From positions 1,178,001 to 1,242,000 of the forward strand of contig JBGAKR010000001.1 of NCBI GenBank assembly GCA_044224315.1: a stretch of 64,000 nucleotides of DNA. The letters run 5' to 3'. The position numbers were made by a program, and so were the translations under genes. Below are positions 57,211 through 64,000 of the stretch, piece by piece. Below the pieces are notes generated by a model. The model searched no databases and was not told where the DNA came from. It saw only the letters and a program-made list of their open reading frames with translations. The stretch's first letter is position 1, and each line of letters starts with the position of its first letter. This stretch comes from JAGXTF01 sp044224315 (GTDB lineage Bacteria; Bacteroidota; Bacteroidia; NS11-12g; UBA955).

Positions 57211-58758
57211 ATGACGTATAAGAAAGAAAATTCCGGAGGCAAGAAATTCCAATCTCGCCAACCGGGTGAAAAGCGTGTGCGGACCGCAAAACCCACGCGC
57301 AATGCAGGAAGTGCCGGAAACGGACGATTCAAAAAAACCGCCGGAAATGATTCATTTCCAGGCGCTGAAAACAAAAGACCTTACAAGAAATACGGCGACG
57401 GGGATACCACCTCGGGCGGACGTAAATCCTATGGCCGCACCCCATCGGGTGAGGGTCGCGGGTACGAAAAACCGCCTTACCGCGGCAAAGATGATCGCCC
57501 TTATGGCGAGAAAAAGACTTTCCGCAAACCCGCAGGCGAAGGCCGTAGTTTTGACAAACCCGGATTTAAGGGCAAGGAAGACCGCCCCTATGGCGAAAAA
57601 CGCAGCTATGGCCGCAAGCCCGCAGGCGAAGGCCGGAGCTATGAAAAGCCGGGCTTTAAAGGCCGCGACGACCGCCCCTATGGCGAAAATAAACCTTACC
57701 GCAAACCCGCAGGTGAGGGCCGAGGTTTTGACAAACCTTACCGTGGCAAAGAAGAAAAACCCTATGGCGAAAAACGCAGCTATGGCCGCAAACCCGCAGG
57801 CGAAGGACGCAGTTTTGATAAACCCGGCTTTGGCAATAAAAGGGGCCCTAAAAAGGGCGCCGATAACCAGGTAAAAGGGGGTTACCACGAGCAGCGCCGC
57901 GATAAAAAAGCCGCTACCGAAAAGCGCATGTACGAGGTTGATGAACCAAAATCGAACTACAAGGGCAGGGGCAAGGCTTACAACAAGGCTTCGGAAAACA
58001 TGCAAAAAGGCAAAAGCCTGGCTGAAAACGAAACCCGCCTCAACCGCTACATTGCCAACAGTGGCATGGGCAGCAGGCGCGAGGCCGATGTAATGATAGA
58101 GCAGGGTTTGGTAGTTTTAAACGGCAAAGTGGTAACCGAATTGGGTACCAAGGTAAAACCCGGCGATGATGTACGGGTAGACGGACGCCGCATTAGCCCC
58201 GAAAAACCTATTTACATTCTCTTAAACAAACCCAAAGGGTATATCACTACCACCGATGACCCCGATGGCCGTAAAACGGTTATGGAGCTCATCGATTTGC
58301 CTGGCAGTGAACGCATTTACCCCGTAGGCAGGTTAGACCGCAATACTACAGGTGTATTGCTACTTACCAATGACGGTGAATTGTCGCAAAAACTCATGCA
58401 CCCCAGCTTTGAAATTAAGAAAATTTACAAAGTAAAACTCGATCGCAAACCTAGCAAAGACCACATGCTGGCCTGGGTAAACGGTATACAGCTGGAAGAT
58501 GGTTTTCAGGATTTTGAGCAGTGCGGATTTGTAGACGAAACCGACCAAACCCAATTGGGTGTAGAAATCCATAGCGGTCGCAACCGCATTGTGCGCCGCA
58601 TGTTTGAGCATTTTGGCTACGAGGTAGAAGCCCTGGACCGGGTAATGCTGGGCGATTTTGACCACGTAAAACTGGGCCGCGGCAAATGGCGCTTGCTCAA
58701 CGATAAGGAAATCGACTACGTAGAACGCCTCAAGCGTATGAAACCCAAACGCAAATAA
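57211..58758 (+). CDS. rluB: RluB/RsuA-type pseudouridine synthase with long basic repeat N-terminus
   Basis: A 515-residue protein. Residues ~275-515 are a normal rRNA pseudouridine synthase: S4 RNA-binding domain ('TRLNRYIANSGMGSRREADV') and catalytic 'YPVGRLDRNTTGVLLLTNDG' with the active Asp. The first ~270 residues are a disordered, highly basic extension. Residues 72-211 hold five tandem units of 28-30 residues around a core such as RKPAGEGRSFDKPGFKG followed by RPYGEKR. Such tails are frequent in Bacteroidota and may bind rRNA or promote condensation. The RluB call (23S rRNA) is by overall similarity; RsuA or RluE/F specificity cannot be excluded. The repeat creates long spurious frames on both strands. 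Confidence 0.9.
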   Translation: MTYKKENSGGKKFQSRQPGEKRVRTAKPTRNAGSAGNGRFKKTAGNDSFPGAENKRPYKKYGDGDTTSGGRKSYGRTPSGEGRGYEKPPYRGKDDRPYGEKKTFRKPAGEGRSFDKPGFKGKEDRPYGEKRSYGRKPAGEGRSYEKPGFKGRDDRPYGENKPYRKPAGEGRGFDKPYRGKEEKPYGEKRSYGRKPAGEGRSFDKPGFGNKRGPKKGADNQVKGGYHEQRRDKKAATEKRMYEVDEPKSNYKGRGKAYNKASENMQKGKSLAENETRLNRYIANSGMGSRREADVMIEQGLVVLNGKVVTELGTKVKPGDDVRVDGRRISPEKPIYILLNKPKGYITTTDDPDGRKTVMELIDLPGSERIYPVGRLDRNTTGVLLLTNDGELSQKLMHPSFEIKKIYKVKLDRKPSKDHMLAWVNGIQLEDGFQDFEQCGFVDETDQTQLGVEIHSGRNRIVRRMFEHFGYEVEALDRVMLGDFDHVKLGRGKWRLLNDKEIDYVERLKRMKPKRK

Positions 58759-58763
58759 TTGCA

Positions 58764-58794
58764 TTTGGCCATTTAGGGCCTGCTGTTATATTTG
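58764..58794 (+). promoter_or_regulatory. Promoter of the TMEM175-like gene
   Basis: TTTG (58764-58767), 19 bases, TATATTTG (58787-58794): a full-consensus Bacteroidota promoter. The GTG start codon lies five bases after the box, so the transcript should be leaderless or close to it. Confidence 0.65.
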
Positions 58795-58799
58795 CTTTT

Positions 58800-59411
58800 G
58801 TGAAGAAAAACCGCCTCGAAGCATTTAGCGATGGTGTATTTGCCATTGTAATTACGCTTTTAATCCTCAATATTAAATTGCCCGATGTGCAGTATGCAGG
58901 GCTGCAAAATGGCCTGCTAAAATTGTTGCCCGATGTGGGTGTGTATGTGCTTAGCTTTTTAATTGTAGGCATGTATTGGGTATTTCACCACTTTTCTTTT
59001 ACGCTGATTAAAGATACCGATGGGGTATTAATCTGGTTGAATATTGTGTTTTTATTATTCATCAGTTTTATGCCTTTCCCTGCTATGCTCATGGGTAAAT
59101 ATCCCTATGAAACCATGCCCATGGTAATTTATATTGTAAATTTAATGCTGGCCAATATGTGTGGTTTTGCCATGCTTATTTATCTGGGTAAAAATCGCAA
59201 CCTGGGTGCTGAAAGCCTTACTGATAAGGTTTACAGGCAACAAATGCTTACATATATTGTGGTAAATCTGATGTATGTAGGATGCATTTTTCTGGCATTT
59301 ATTCATCCGGTATTTTGCGTAATTTTAATAGCTGCCATGACCCTGTTTTTAATTTACCGCACCATGGTATTAATGGGTATCGGCAAGTGTGCAGTGCCGG
59401 CAGTGGAGTAA
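58800..59411 (+). CDS. TMEM175-family (DUF1211) potassium channel subunit
   Basis: A 203-residue integral membrane protein with six spans. The selectivity-filter signature 'RLEAFSDGVFAIVITLL' (R-x-x-x-F-S-D-G) is at residues 5-21, and the second half has 'GMYWVFHHFSFTLI' and 'LLFISFMPFPAMLMG'. Prokaryotic TMEM175 proteins have one such six-span repeat and assemble as tetramers conducting K+. It starts with GTG at 58800; no ATG is available near the conserved N-terminus. Confidence 0.92.
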   Translation: MKKNRLEAFSDGVFAIVITLLILNIKLPDVQYAGLQNGLLKLLPDVGVYVLSFLIVGMYWVFHHFSFTLIKDTDGVLIWLNIVFLLFISFMPFPAMLMGKYPYETMPMVIYIVNLMLANMCGFAMLIYLGKNRNLGAESLTDKVYRQQMLTYIVVNLMYVGCIFLAFIHPVFCVILIAAMTLFLIYRTMVLMGIGKCAVPAVE

Positions 59412-59463
59412 TGTAGAACCTATACAGAAAAAGGGTTTATCAATAGGAAAATAAAATTCAAAA

Positions 59464-60174
59464 TTAAAATTTTACACCCCCCATTACTACAATTTCCGAG
59501 CCTTCGGCCAGAAAAACAGATTGGGGTTTTTGATGGTTTAAAAAATCAAATTCTTCGCCATAAATTTCATAAAAATCTACGGCAATTTCGTATTCTTTTA
59601 CGGCATAAATTTGCCAGGATGGATGTAAAACCTGGTACTCCATGGTTTTATTTTCTTTATATTTTGCATAGCCCCAATAGTGCTCGGTAATAAATTCGGC
59701 TTCTGATCCTGCAATTAAATTCTGGGGTTTATTTTCGGCAATGAGTTTAAAAAAATGCGGATTGCGTTTGGTCCAGCCATAGGAAACCGACAGCTCGTTT
59801 TGGGCGGTGGTACTCCAAATATGGGCGGTGGTAAGGGCCTCATAATTTTCGCCATACAGGGTATTCGCCACCCAGGCAATGGCGGGTTTGGGCACTATTT
59901 CTTTGATAAAAACCACCCCGCGTTTGTATGCATCGCCCTCTTTTCTTTTCACATAAAAACGCAGATTTATTTCTTCAAAATTTACGTGAAACGGAATTTT
60001 TATTCCTTTTACTTTGGTGTTTAAAAACATAAAACCCACCAGGCTCACATAGCATTGGTTGTTCCACAAATCAAGCTCGGTACCGGCTGGCAGCCAGGGT
60101 TCCAGCAGCTTGGGTTCTACCACATAATTGGCCATGGCCAGCTTGCGCCACTCGGCAGTAAGAAATACAGCCAT
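59464..60174 (-). CDS. DUF2071 (YqjF-like) family protein
   Basis: A 236-residue soluble protein of the DUF2071 family: 'FLTAEWRKLAMANYVVEPKLLEPWLP' (trimmed), 'CYVSLVGFMFLNTKVKGIKIP', 'NLRFYVKRKEGDAYKRGVVFIKE' (trimmed) and 'EHYWGYAKYKENKTMEYQV'. The family has an acetoacetate-decarboxylase-like fold; its activity is not known. It lies three bases after the GH3 gene and is probably co-transcribed with it. Confidence 0.9.
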   Translation of the reverse strand: MAVFLTAEWRKLAMANYVVEPKLLEPWLPAGTELDLWNNQCYVSLVGFMFLNTKVKGIKIPFHVNFEEINLRFYVKRKEGDAYKRGVVFIKEIVPKPAIAWVANTLYGENYEALTTAHIWSTTAQNELSVSYGWTKRNPHFFKLIAENKPQNLIAGSEAEFITEHYWGYAKYKENKTMEYQVLHPSWQIYAVKEYEIAVDFYEIYGEEFDFLNHQKPQSVFLAEGSEIVVMGGVKF

Positions 60175-60177
60175 ACC

Positions 60178-61692
60178 TTAATTTTGAGGTGCAGATTGGG
60201 GGGTAATCATCAATAAAATATCTTCCAGTATTTTGCGGTCGTTGCACAGGCGTGGCACTTTGTTTTGTCCACCCAGACGGCCCTGTTTCTTCAGCCAGGT
60301 TTGGAATGTACCGGTTTGCAAGGCGGTAATTTTAGGGGCATGCATGGCCATATCGCCCTTGCGTTTTGCCTCATAATCGCCGTTGCATTTTTTTAATTCG
60401 CGGTCTAGTATTTCAGTAAACGCCTGCAGGTTTTCGGGTTTTTTGGTGAATTCAATCAGCCACTCATGACCGGGTTTGGCATTGCTCATATACACCGGTG
60501 CGGCGGTATAATCGGCTACTATGGCATTGGTTTCTATGCAGGCCACAGCCATAGCAGTTTCGGCATTTTCTATCACCAATTCTTCGCCAAATGCGTTTAT
60601 GAATAATTTGGTGCGTCCGGTAATATAAAAACGGTAAGGATGGGTAGAAGTAAATTGTATGGTATCGCCAATGCGGTATCGCCACAGTCCGCTGTTGGTG
60701 GTAATTACCACGGCATAGTTTACCCCGGGTTCGGTTTCCCACAGGGGTACGCAATAATCTGCCCCTTTGCTAACCGGGTAAAATTCATAAAAAATACCAT
60801 GCTGGGTCATCAGCATCATATCGCGGCTGTTTTGCTCGGCCTGTATGCCAAAAAATCCTTCACTGGCATTGTAGGTTTCCAAAAAGTGCATACCCTCCCA
60901 GCCTACCAAATCCTGAAACTGCTGCCGGTAGGGGGTAAAATTCACCCCCCCATGGATAAACAATTCCAGGTTGGGCCATACTTCATGCATATTTTTTTTG
61001 CCGGTAATTTCCAGCAGGCGGTTAAACAATACCAGGGCCCAGGTGGGCACTCCGCTAAGGTTGGTAACATTTTCGCGAAGGGTGGCCTGGGCCATTTTCT
61101 CCAGCTTTTCGTCCCAGTTTTCCATCAGCGCTATTTCAATATCGGGGGTGCTGAAATAGTTGGCCATCATGGGCAAATGGTTCATAAGCACGGCACTTAA
61201 ATCGCCGTAATAGCTTTTATTATTCAGCTGGTTTACCTTATGGCTGCCGCCTATTAGCAGGCCTTTGCCCGAAAATATTTTAGTATCGGGGTACCAGCTG
61301 CAGTAGATGGAAAGGATATCGCGGCCACCCTTAAAATGGGTATCCTCCAGGCTATCGTAACTAATGGGAATAAACTTGGCGGTATTGCCGGTAGTGCCGC
61401 TGCTTTTGGCAAACCAGGTAATTTCGCCCGGCCATAATAGCCCTTGCTCACCCAGCATAATGCGTTCTATCCAGGGTTTCAGATCTTCATAATCCACCAC
61501 CGGAACCTGCTGTTTAAACTCGGCATAGCTGCGTATATTTTTAAAGCCATATTGCTGCCCATAAGCCGTTTCGGCCCCGTTTTCCAGCATAAATTCAAAT
61601 AAATGCTCCTGATTCTGAACCGTTTTTTCGTTCTGATTCAGCAAATCCTCATACCGCTGGCGGAAATACCAATTTACAAACGGGGCAAGCAT
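60178..61692 (-). CDS. GH3-family acyl-adenylate-forming enzyme
   Basis: A 504-residue GH3 auxin-responsive-promoter-family protein of the ANL superfamily. The ATP-binding loop is 'AKSSGTTGNTAKFIPIS' (~residues 101-117). 'YNASEGFFGIQ' and 'YRIGDTIQFTSTHPYRFYITGR' (trimmed) are the further adenylation motifs. Plant members couple amino acids to hormones; the substrate of bacterial members is unknown. Length is typical. It forms a pair with the DUF2071 gene. Confidence 0.92.
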   Translation of the reverse strand: MLAPFVNWYFRQRYEDLLNQNEKTVQNQEHLFEFMLENGAETAYGQQYGFKNIRSYAEFKQQVPVVDYEDLKPWIERIMLGEQGLLWPGEITWFAKSSGTTGNTAKFIPISYDSLEDTHFKGGRDILSIYCSWYPDTKIFSGKGLLIGGSHKVNQLNNKSYYGDLSAVLMNHLPMMANYFSTPDIEIALMENWDEKLEKMAQATLRENVTNLSGVPTWALVLFNRLLEITGKKNMHEVWPNLELFIHGGVNFTPYRQQFQDLVGWEGMHFLETYNASEGFFGIQAEQNSRDMMLMTQHGIFYEFYPVSKGADYCVPLWETEPGVNYAVVITTNSGLWRYRIGDTIQFTSTHPYRFYITGRTKLFINAFGEELVIENAETAMAVACIETNAIVADYTAAPVYMSNAKPGHEWLIEFTKKPENLQAFTEILDRELKKCNGDYEAKRKGDMAMHAPKITALQTGTFQTWLKKQGRLGGQNKVPRLCNDRKILEDILLMITPQSAPQN

Positions 61693-61758
61693 GCAGTGGC
61701 AAGTTACCTACAATTGGGGCAGTAAATCAAGCTAGAATTAAAATAAATTAATGCGCAG

Positions 61759-62946
61759 CTATTTCCAATTCCATCCCAATTCGGATAAAAACGGGTAAAA
61801 TGAGATGTTTTTTTGGTCGTTTCCAACGCGTACAATTACCATGTGGGTTTTAGGATTTATGTAGATATATTGCTGAAAAAGGCCCTGTGCACTCACATCT
61901 TCCAGGTAATAGGTACAATACCAGTAAGGCACCATTTTCCCCGCCGAGTCGGCATGCAAATACCGGTTGCAGTGGTGCAGATTATATTGCTGGTTGCAAA
62001 GCACCGAATCGCGGCAGTATTTAACATGTTCCATGCCCCACCAAAGGTTTTTGTATTCTTTTTTGCGCATGGTATCTGCATTGATGGATTGTAAAACCCA
62101 GTTTTCGGGCAGTACTTGCTTATGGTTTATACGGCCCGAATCGAGGTACAACAGGCCCAGTTTGGCAAAATCGCGCACGGTGGCAGAGAGGCAGCAGAAG
62201 CCCTTTACCTGTTGGTGTTTATTATCATCAATGGTCCACCAGGCCTCAGATTCCATACCGGCGGGTTCCCATAATTTTTGTTGCAGATATGGGTCGGCCG
62301 GCATGCCAGTGGCTTTTTCCAAAATCCAGGTAAGCAATTGGCTGTTTGCATTTTCATAATAAAAAGCACCCCCAGGCGGGGCATAAATGTATAGGCTGCG
62401 CAACTTGTTGCGGATATTTTTGCCATAATAACTGCGGCCCGCGGCTATTTTTTGACTATTGTAATGCATAGCAATCCCACTGCGCATATCCAGCAAATGC
62501 TGAATATTTATGCGACTAAATTGGGTATCTAATGCCAATAATTCGGGCAAATAATCAGTAATTTTATCACTTACAGAATTGATTTTACCCTCTTGCAAAG
62601 CAATACCCACCAGGGCGGATAGAAAGGATTTAGACAGTGAAAACCCGTTAAATTTGCTATTAGAATCATAATGGGTTTGATAAAATTCGTATACAATTTT
62701 ATGATCCTTGATAATTATTAAACCCAGCGTATTAGACTTAGGTAAAACCGAATCTAATAAATGGCGGTAGTAATAATTATTGTTAAATTGGGTTTGCCAT
62801 ACAGCTGCTTTTTGGCTGGAGGCCGGTATGGTTTTATGCGGCAATCGGTTGCCATGTTGCACTTTGGGCACGCCATATCCGATGCTGCGCACTACAAAAC
62901 AACCTGTAAAAAACAGGCACAAAATCAAATAAAAATACGATTTCAA
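61759..62946 (-). CDS. Serine hydrolase, class C beta-lactamase fold, lipoprotein
   Basis: A 395-residue predicted lipoprotein (lipobox 'FTGC', Cys16). The nucleophile motif S-x-x-K is Ser103-Lys106 in 'GFSLSKSFLSALVG', the Y-x-N motif is in 'FYYENANSQLLTW', and a beta-lactamase-family body follows ('KLWEPAGMESEAWW'). It is likely a periplasmic or surface esterase or D-Ala-peptidase-like enzyme rather than a resistance enzyme, since most Bacteroidota members are of this type. It begins six bases after the M28 peptidase gene, so the two are co-transcribed. Confidence 0.9.
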   Translation of the reverse strand: MKSYFYLILCLFFTGCFVVRSIGYGVPKVQHGNRLPHKTIPASSQKAAVWQTQFNNNYYYRHLLDSVLPKSNTLGLIIIKDHKIVYEFYQTHYDSNSKFNGFSLSKSFLSALVGIALQEGKINSVSDKITDYLPELLALDTQFSRINIQHLLDMRSGIAMHYNSQKIAAGRSYYGKNIRNKLRSLYIYAPPGGAFYYENANSQLLTWILEKATGMPADPYLQQKLWEPAGMESEAWWTIDDNKHQQVKGFCCLSATVRDFAKLGLLYLDSGRINHKQVLPENWVLQSINADTMRKKEYKNLWWGMEHVKYCRDSVLCNQQYNLHHCNRYLHADSAGKMVPYWYCTYYLEDVSAQGLFQQYIYINPKTHMVIVRVGNDQKNISFYPFLSELGWNWK

Positions 62947-62952
62947 AATAAT

Positions 62953-64000
62953 TTATTGCAAGTTATAAATCAAATCGCGTACCAGTCTGAAAGTACCATT
63001 GTACCCGGCAAATGTAATCGTAGCGGGCACATCAAATACATCGTGATATGAGTTGCGCGGCCCCGCCAGGTATAGAAAAAACGAGGGTACCCCTGCTTCG
63101 GTAAAAAAATAATGATCGCTGTTTGCGGCTTTATTTCGCTTTACCAATTTGGGTAAATAATGGTGGGTGGTATTCAAAGAGTCCATCTGCGCATATTCGT
63201 TTTTAAATACCGTTGCATTTACCACCGTGCCGCCCTCCTCGCCGGTTCCCACCAAATCCAGGTTCATTAAAAAACGGGTTTTATTTAAGGGTACCATCGG
63301 GTTTTGGGTATAATATTCCGAGCCTATTAAACCTGCTTCTTCACCGGCAAATGCCACAAAAACCATGGAATATTTTTGTGGAATTTTTGCATAATACCGG
63401 GCCATATCCAGCATCATAGCCACCCCACAGGCATTGTCGTTGGCCCCTGCAAACATGGCTGTTTTACCCATCATTCCCAGATGGTCGTAATGGGCAGTAA
63501 TAAAAATAAAACTATCGGGTTTTGTACTGCCTTTTACATAGCCCAATACATTTTTTTGTTTGGTATAACCAAATTTAGATTTAACGGTTAAATGGATAGT
63601 GTAATTGTTGCTGCGTTCTATCGAGGTATGCAGTATTTCTATGTGTTTCCAAAAAGTTTGCTGGGTTGCAACGGTCCAGGTGAGTTTCTTTTTTAATTGT
63701 ACAACCTTGTTGTTTTTTATCACAATATTCAACTCGTTTTTATATTTTTTTTCGGTGGCTGCACTCAGGGTATCTATAAATACAAAGTTGTTGTAAAATG
63801 CGCTTTCCTTGCGGCTTAGCGATTGCTTAACCAATTCTTTAAACCAAAGGGTATCCACCAATGTTTCTTCCGAAATTACCGAACTTGCCAGTGCAATTCC
63901 GTCAAAATTATTTACCCCTGCATCTATAATATAATCATACCCGGGCCGCAAAACTTTGCCATTAAAAACCAGGTGAATCTGGTCTACTGTGTTTACATTA
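62953..64000 (-). CDS. M28 family metallopeptidase (5' end outside window)
   Basis: The last 349 codons of an M28 (aminopeptidase S/Y-like) peptidase. The frame is open to the window edge ('NTVDQIHLVFNGKV' precedes the longest in-window start). Zinc ligands and catalytic residues are seen in 'FITAHYDHLGMMG' (His, Asp), 'GANDNACGVAMMLDMAR' (bridging Asp) and 'VAFAGEEAGLIGSEYYT' (Glu pair), with a later His in 'NSDHYFFTEAGVP'. The N-terminal ~140 residues seen here form an inserted or PA-like domain. It is followed by the serine hydrolase lipoprotein gene. The signal peptide is not visible. Confidence 0.9.
   Translation of the reverse strand, partial: NVNTVDQIHLVFNGKVLRPGYDYIIDAGVNNFDGIALASSVISEETLVDTLWFKELVKQSLSRKESAFYNNFVFIDTLSAATEKKYKNELNIVIKNNKVVQLKKKLTWTVATQQTFWKHIEILHTSIERSNNYTIHLTVKSKFGYTKQKNVLGYVKGSTKPDSFIFITAHYDHLGMMGKTAMFAGANDNACGVAMMLDMARYYAKIPQKYSMVFVAFAGEEAGLIGSEYYTQNPMVPLNKTRFLMNLDLVGTGEEGGTVVNATVFKNEYAQMDSLNTTHHYLPKLVKRNKAANSDHYFFTEAGVPSFFLYLAGPRNSYHDVFDVPATITFAGYNGTFRLVRDLIYNLQ

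Noticed and set aside
57266..58005. Long open frames (202 codons on the plus strand, 217 on the minus strand) over the rluB repeat region.
   Set aside because: They are shadows of the repetitive basic tail; translations are biased repeats (AKA/MAANPQ or AFACGFA types) with no family features, while the rluB frame continues into a clear S4/synthase domain.
59981..59995. TTTACGTGAAAC inside the DUF2071 gene as another parS site.
   Set aside because: Only one half resembles parS; the left half lacks the GTTTC/GTTCC arm, it lies in coding sequence and it is outside the 43-54 kb cluster.
1..64000. tRNA or rRNA genes, insertion sequences, prophage genes.
   Set aside because: No cloverleaf-like GTTCGAATC-type T-loop with a matching acceptor, no transposase DDE motifs and no integrase or phage structural proteins were recognised on reading the spacers and frames by eye; a covariance-model search was not possible.

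Overview
The window reads as a chromosomal segment of a Bacteroidota bacterium, probably from the Chitinophagales/Sphingobacteriales-like part of the phylum; no rRNA is present to settle this. The reasons are: secreted proteins carrying type IX secretion (T9SS) C-terminal sorting domains of both kinds (type A near 8.0 and 52.4 kb, type B/CHU_C near 1.8 and 47.2 kb), a PorP/SprF-like partner protein, a fused CcoN-CcoO cbb3 oxidase, an extended NusB, and many starts preceded by the Bacteroidota -7 box TAnnTTTG with almost no leader. Shine-Dalgarno motifs are largely absent.

Layout. 0-0.6 kb: end of an Fe-S assembly locus (iscX, fdx). 0.6-6.1 kb: a T9SS surface-protein operon (small secreted protein, ten-PKD adhesin-like protein, PorP/SprF) with an intrinsic terminator. 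6.4-10.3 kb: acyl-CoA dehydrogenase, a G-rich repeat array and a T9SS type A protein. 10.7-13.2 kb: housekeeping run nusB, DUF1573 lipoprotein, yajC, coaE. 13.5-14.6 kb: a response regulator and a PAS/DHp protein without ATPase domain. 14.6-20.7 kb: leftward genes including an L,D-transpeptidase, pth, comB, DUF2461, a free B12-binding domain, an enoyl-CoA hydratase broken by an internal deletion, and rbfA with a LolC/E-like permease. 20.8-22.8 kb: small envelope proteins. 22.9-31.5 kb: a complete cbb3 oxidase locus (ccoI, ccoS, ccoNO, ccoQ, ccoP, ccoG, ccoH, SafE-like). 31.7-38.9 kb: aroQ, divergent from an adenylate cyclase with an extracytoplasmic propeller, followed by an HD hydrolase, tandem Usp, SDR reductase and purQ. 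39.1-42.8 kb: prfA, a propeller-like protein, lpxH, pheS. 42.8-55.1 kb: an AT-rich 405-base spacer, then a leftward run with mnmG, ybeY, a T9SS type B protein and two M16 peptidases, then a patatin, a BNR protein and an MFS transporter. 55.2-64 kb: DUF2461 again, a repeat-rich spacer, an RluB-type pseudouridine synthase with a five-unit basic repeat tail, TMEM175-like channel, DUF2071, GH3, a beta-lactamase-fold hydrolase and a partial M28 peptidase.

Most notable: (1) a cluster of ParB-binding parS-like sites, one exact match to the 16-base parS consensus in the ybeY/mnmG gap at 46546-46561 and a second near-perfect one at 47430-47445, with extra half-sites across 43.3-53.9 kb. Together with the AT-rich spacer at 42.8-43.2 kb that carries DnaA-box-like words, this suggests that the window lies close to the chromosomal origin. 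(2) A probable cAMP signalling operon: sensor cyclase, HD hydrolase, Usp. (3) Several undescribed intergenic repeat families. (4) The decayed enoyl-CoA hydratase. (5) A perfect 16-base operator-like palindrome upstream of the cbb3 locus.

No tRNA, rRNA, CRISPR array, transposase or prophage gene was recognised. Starts were moved from the longest open frame to the first ATG consistent with the family or signal peptide; where only TTG or GTG is possible this is stated.
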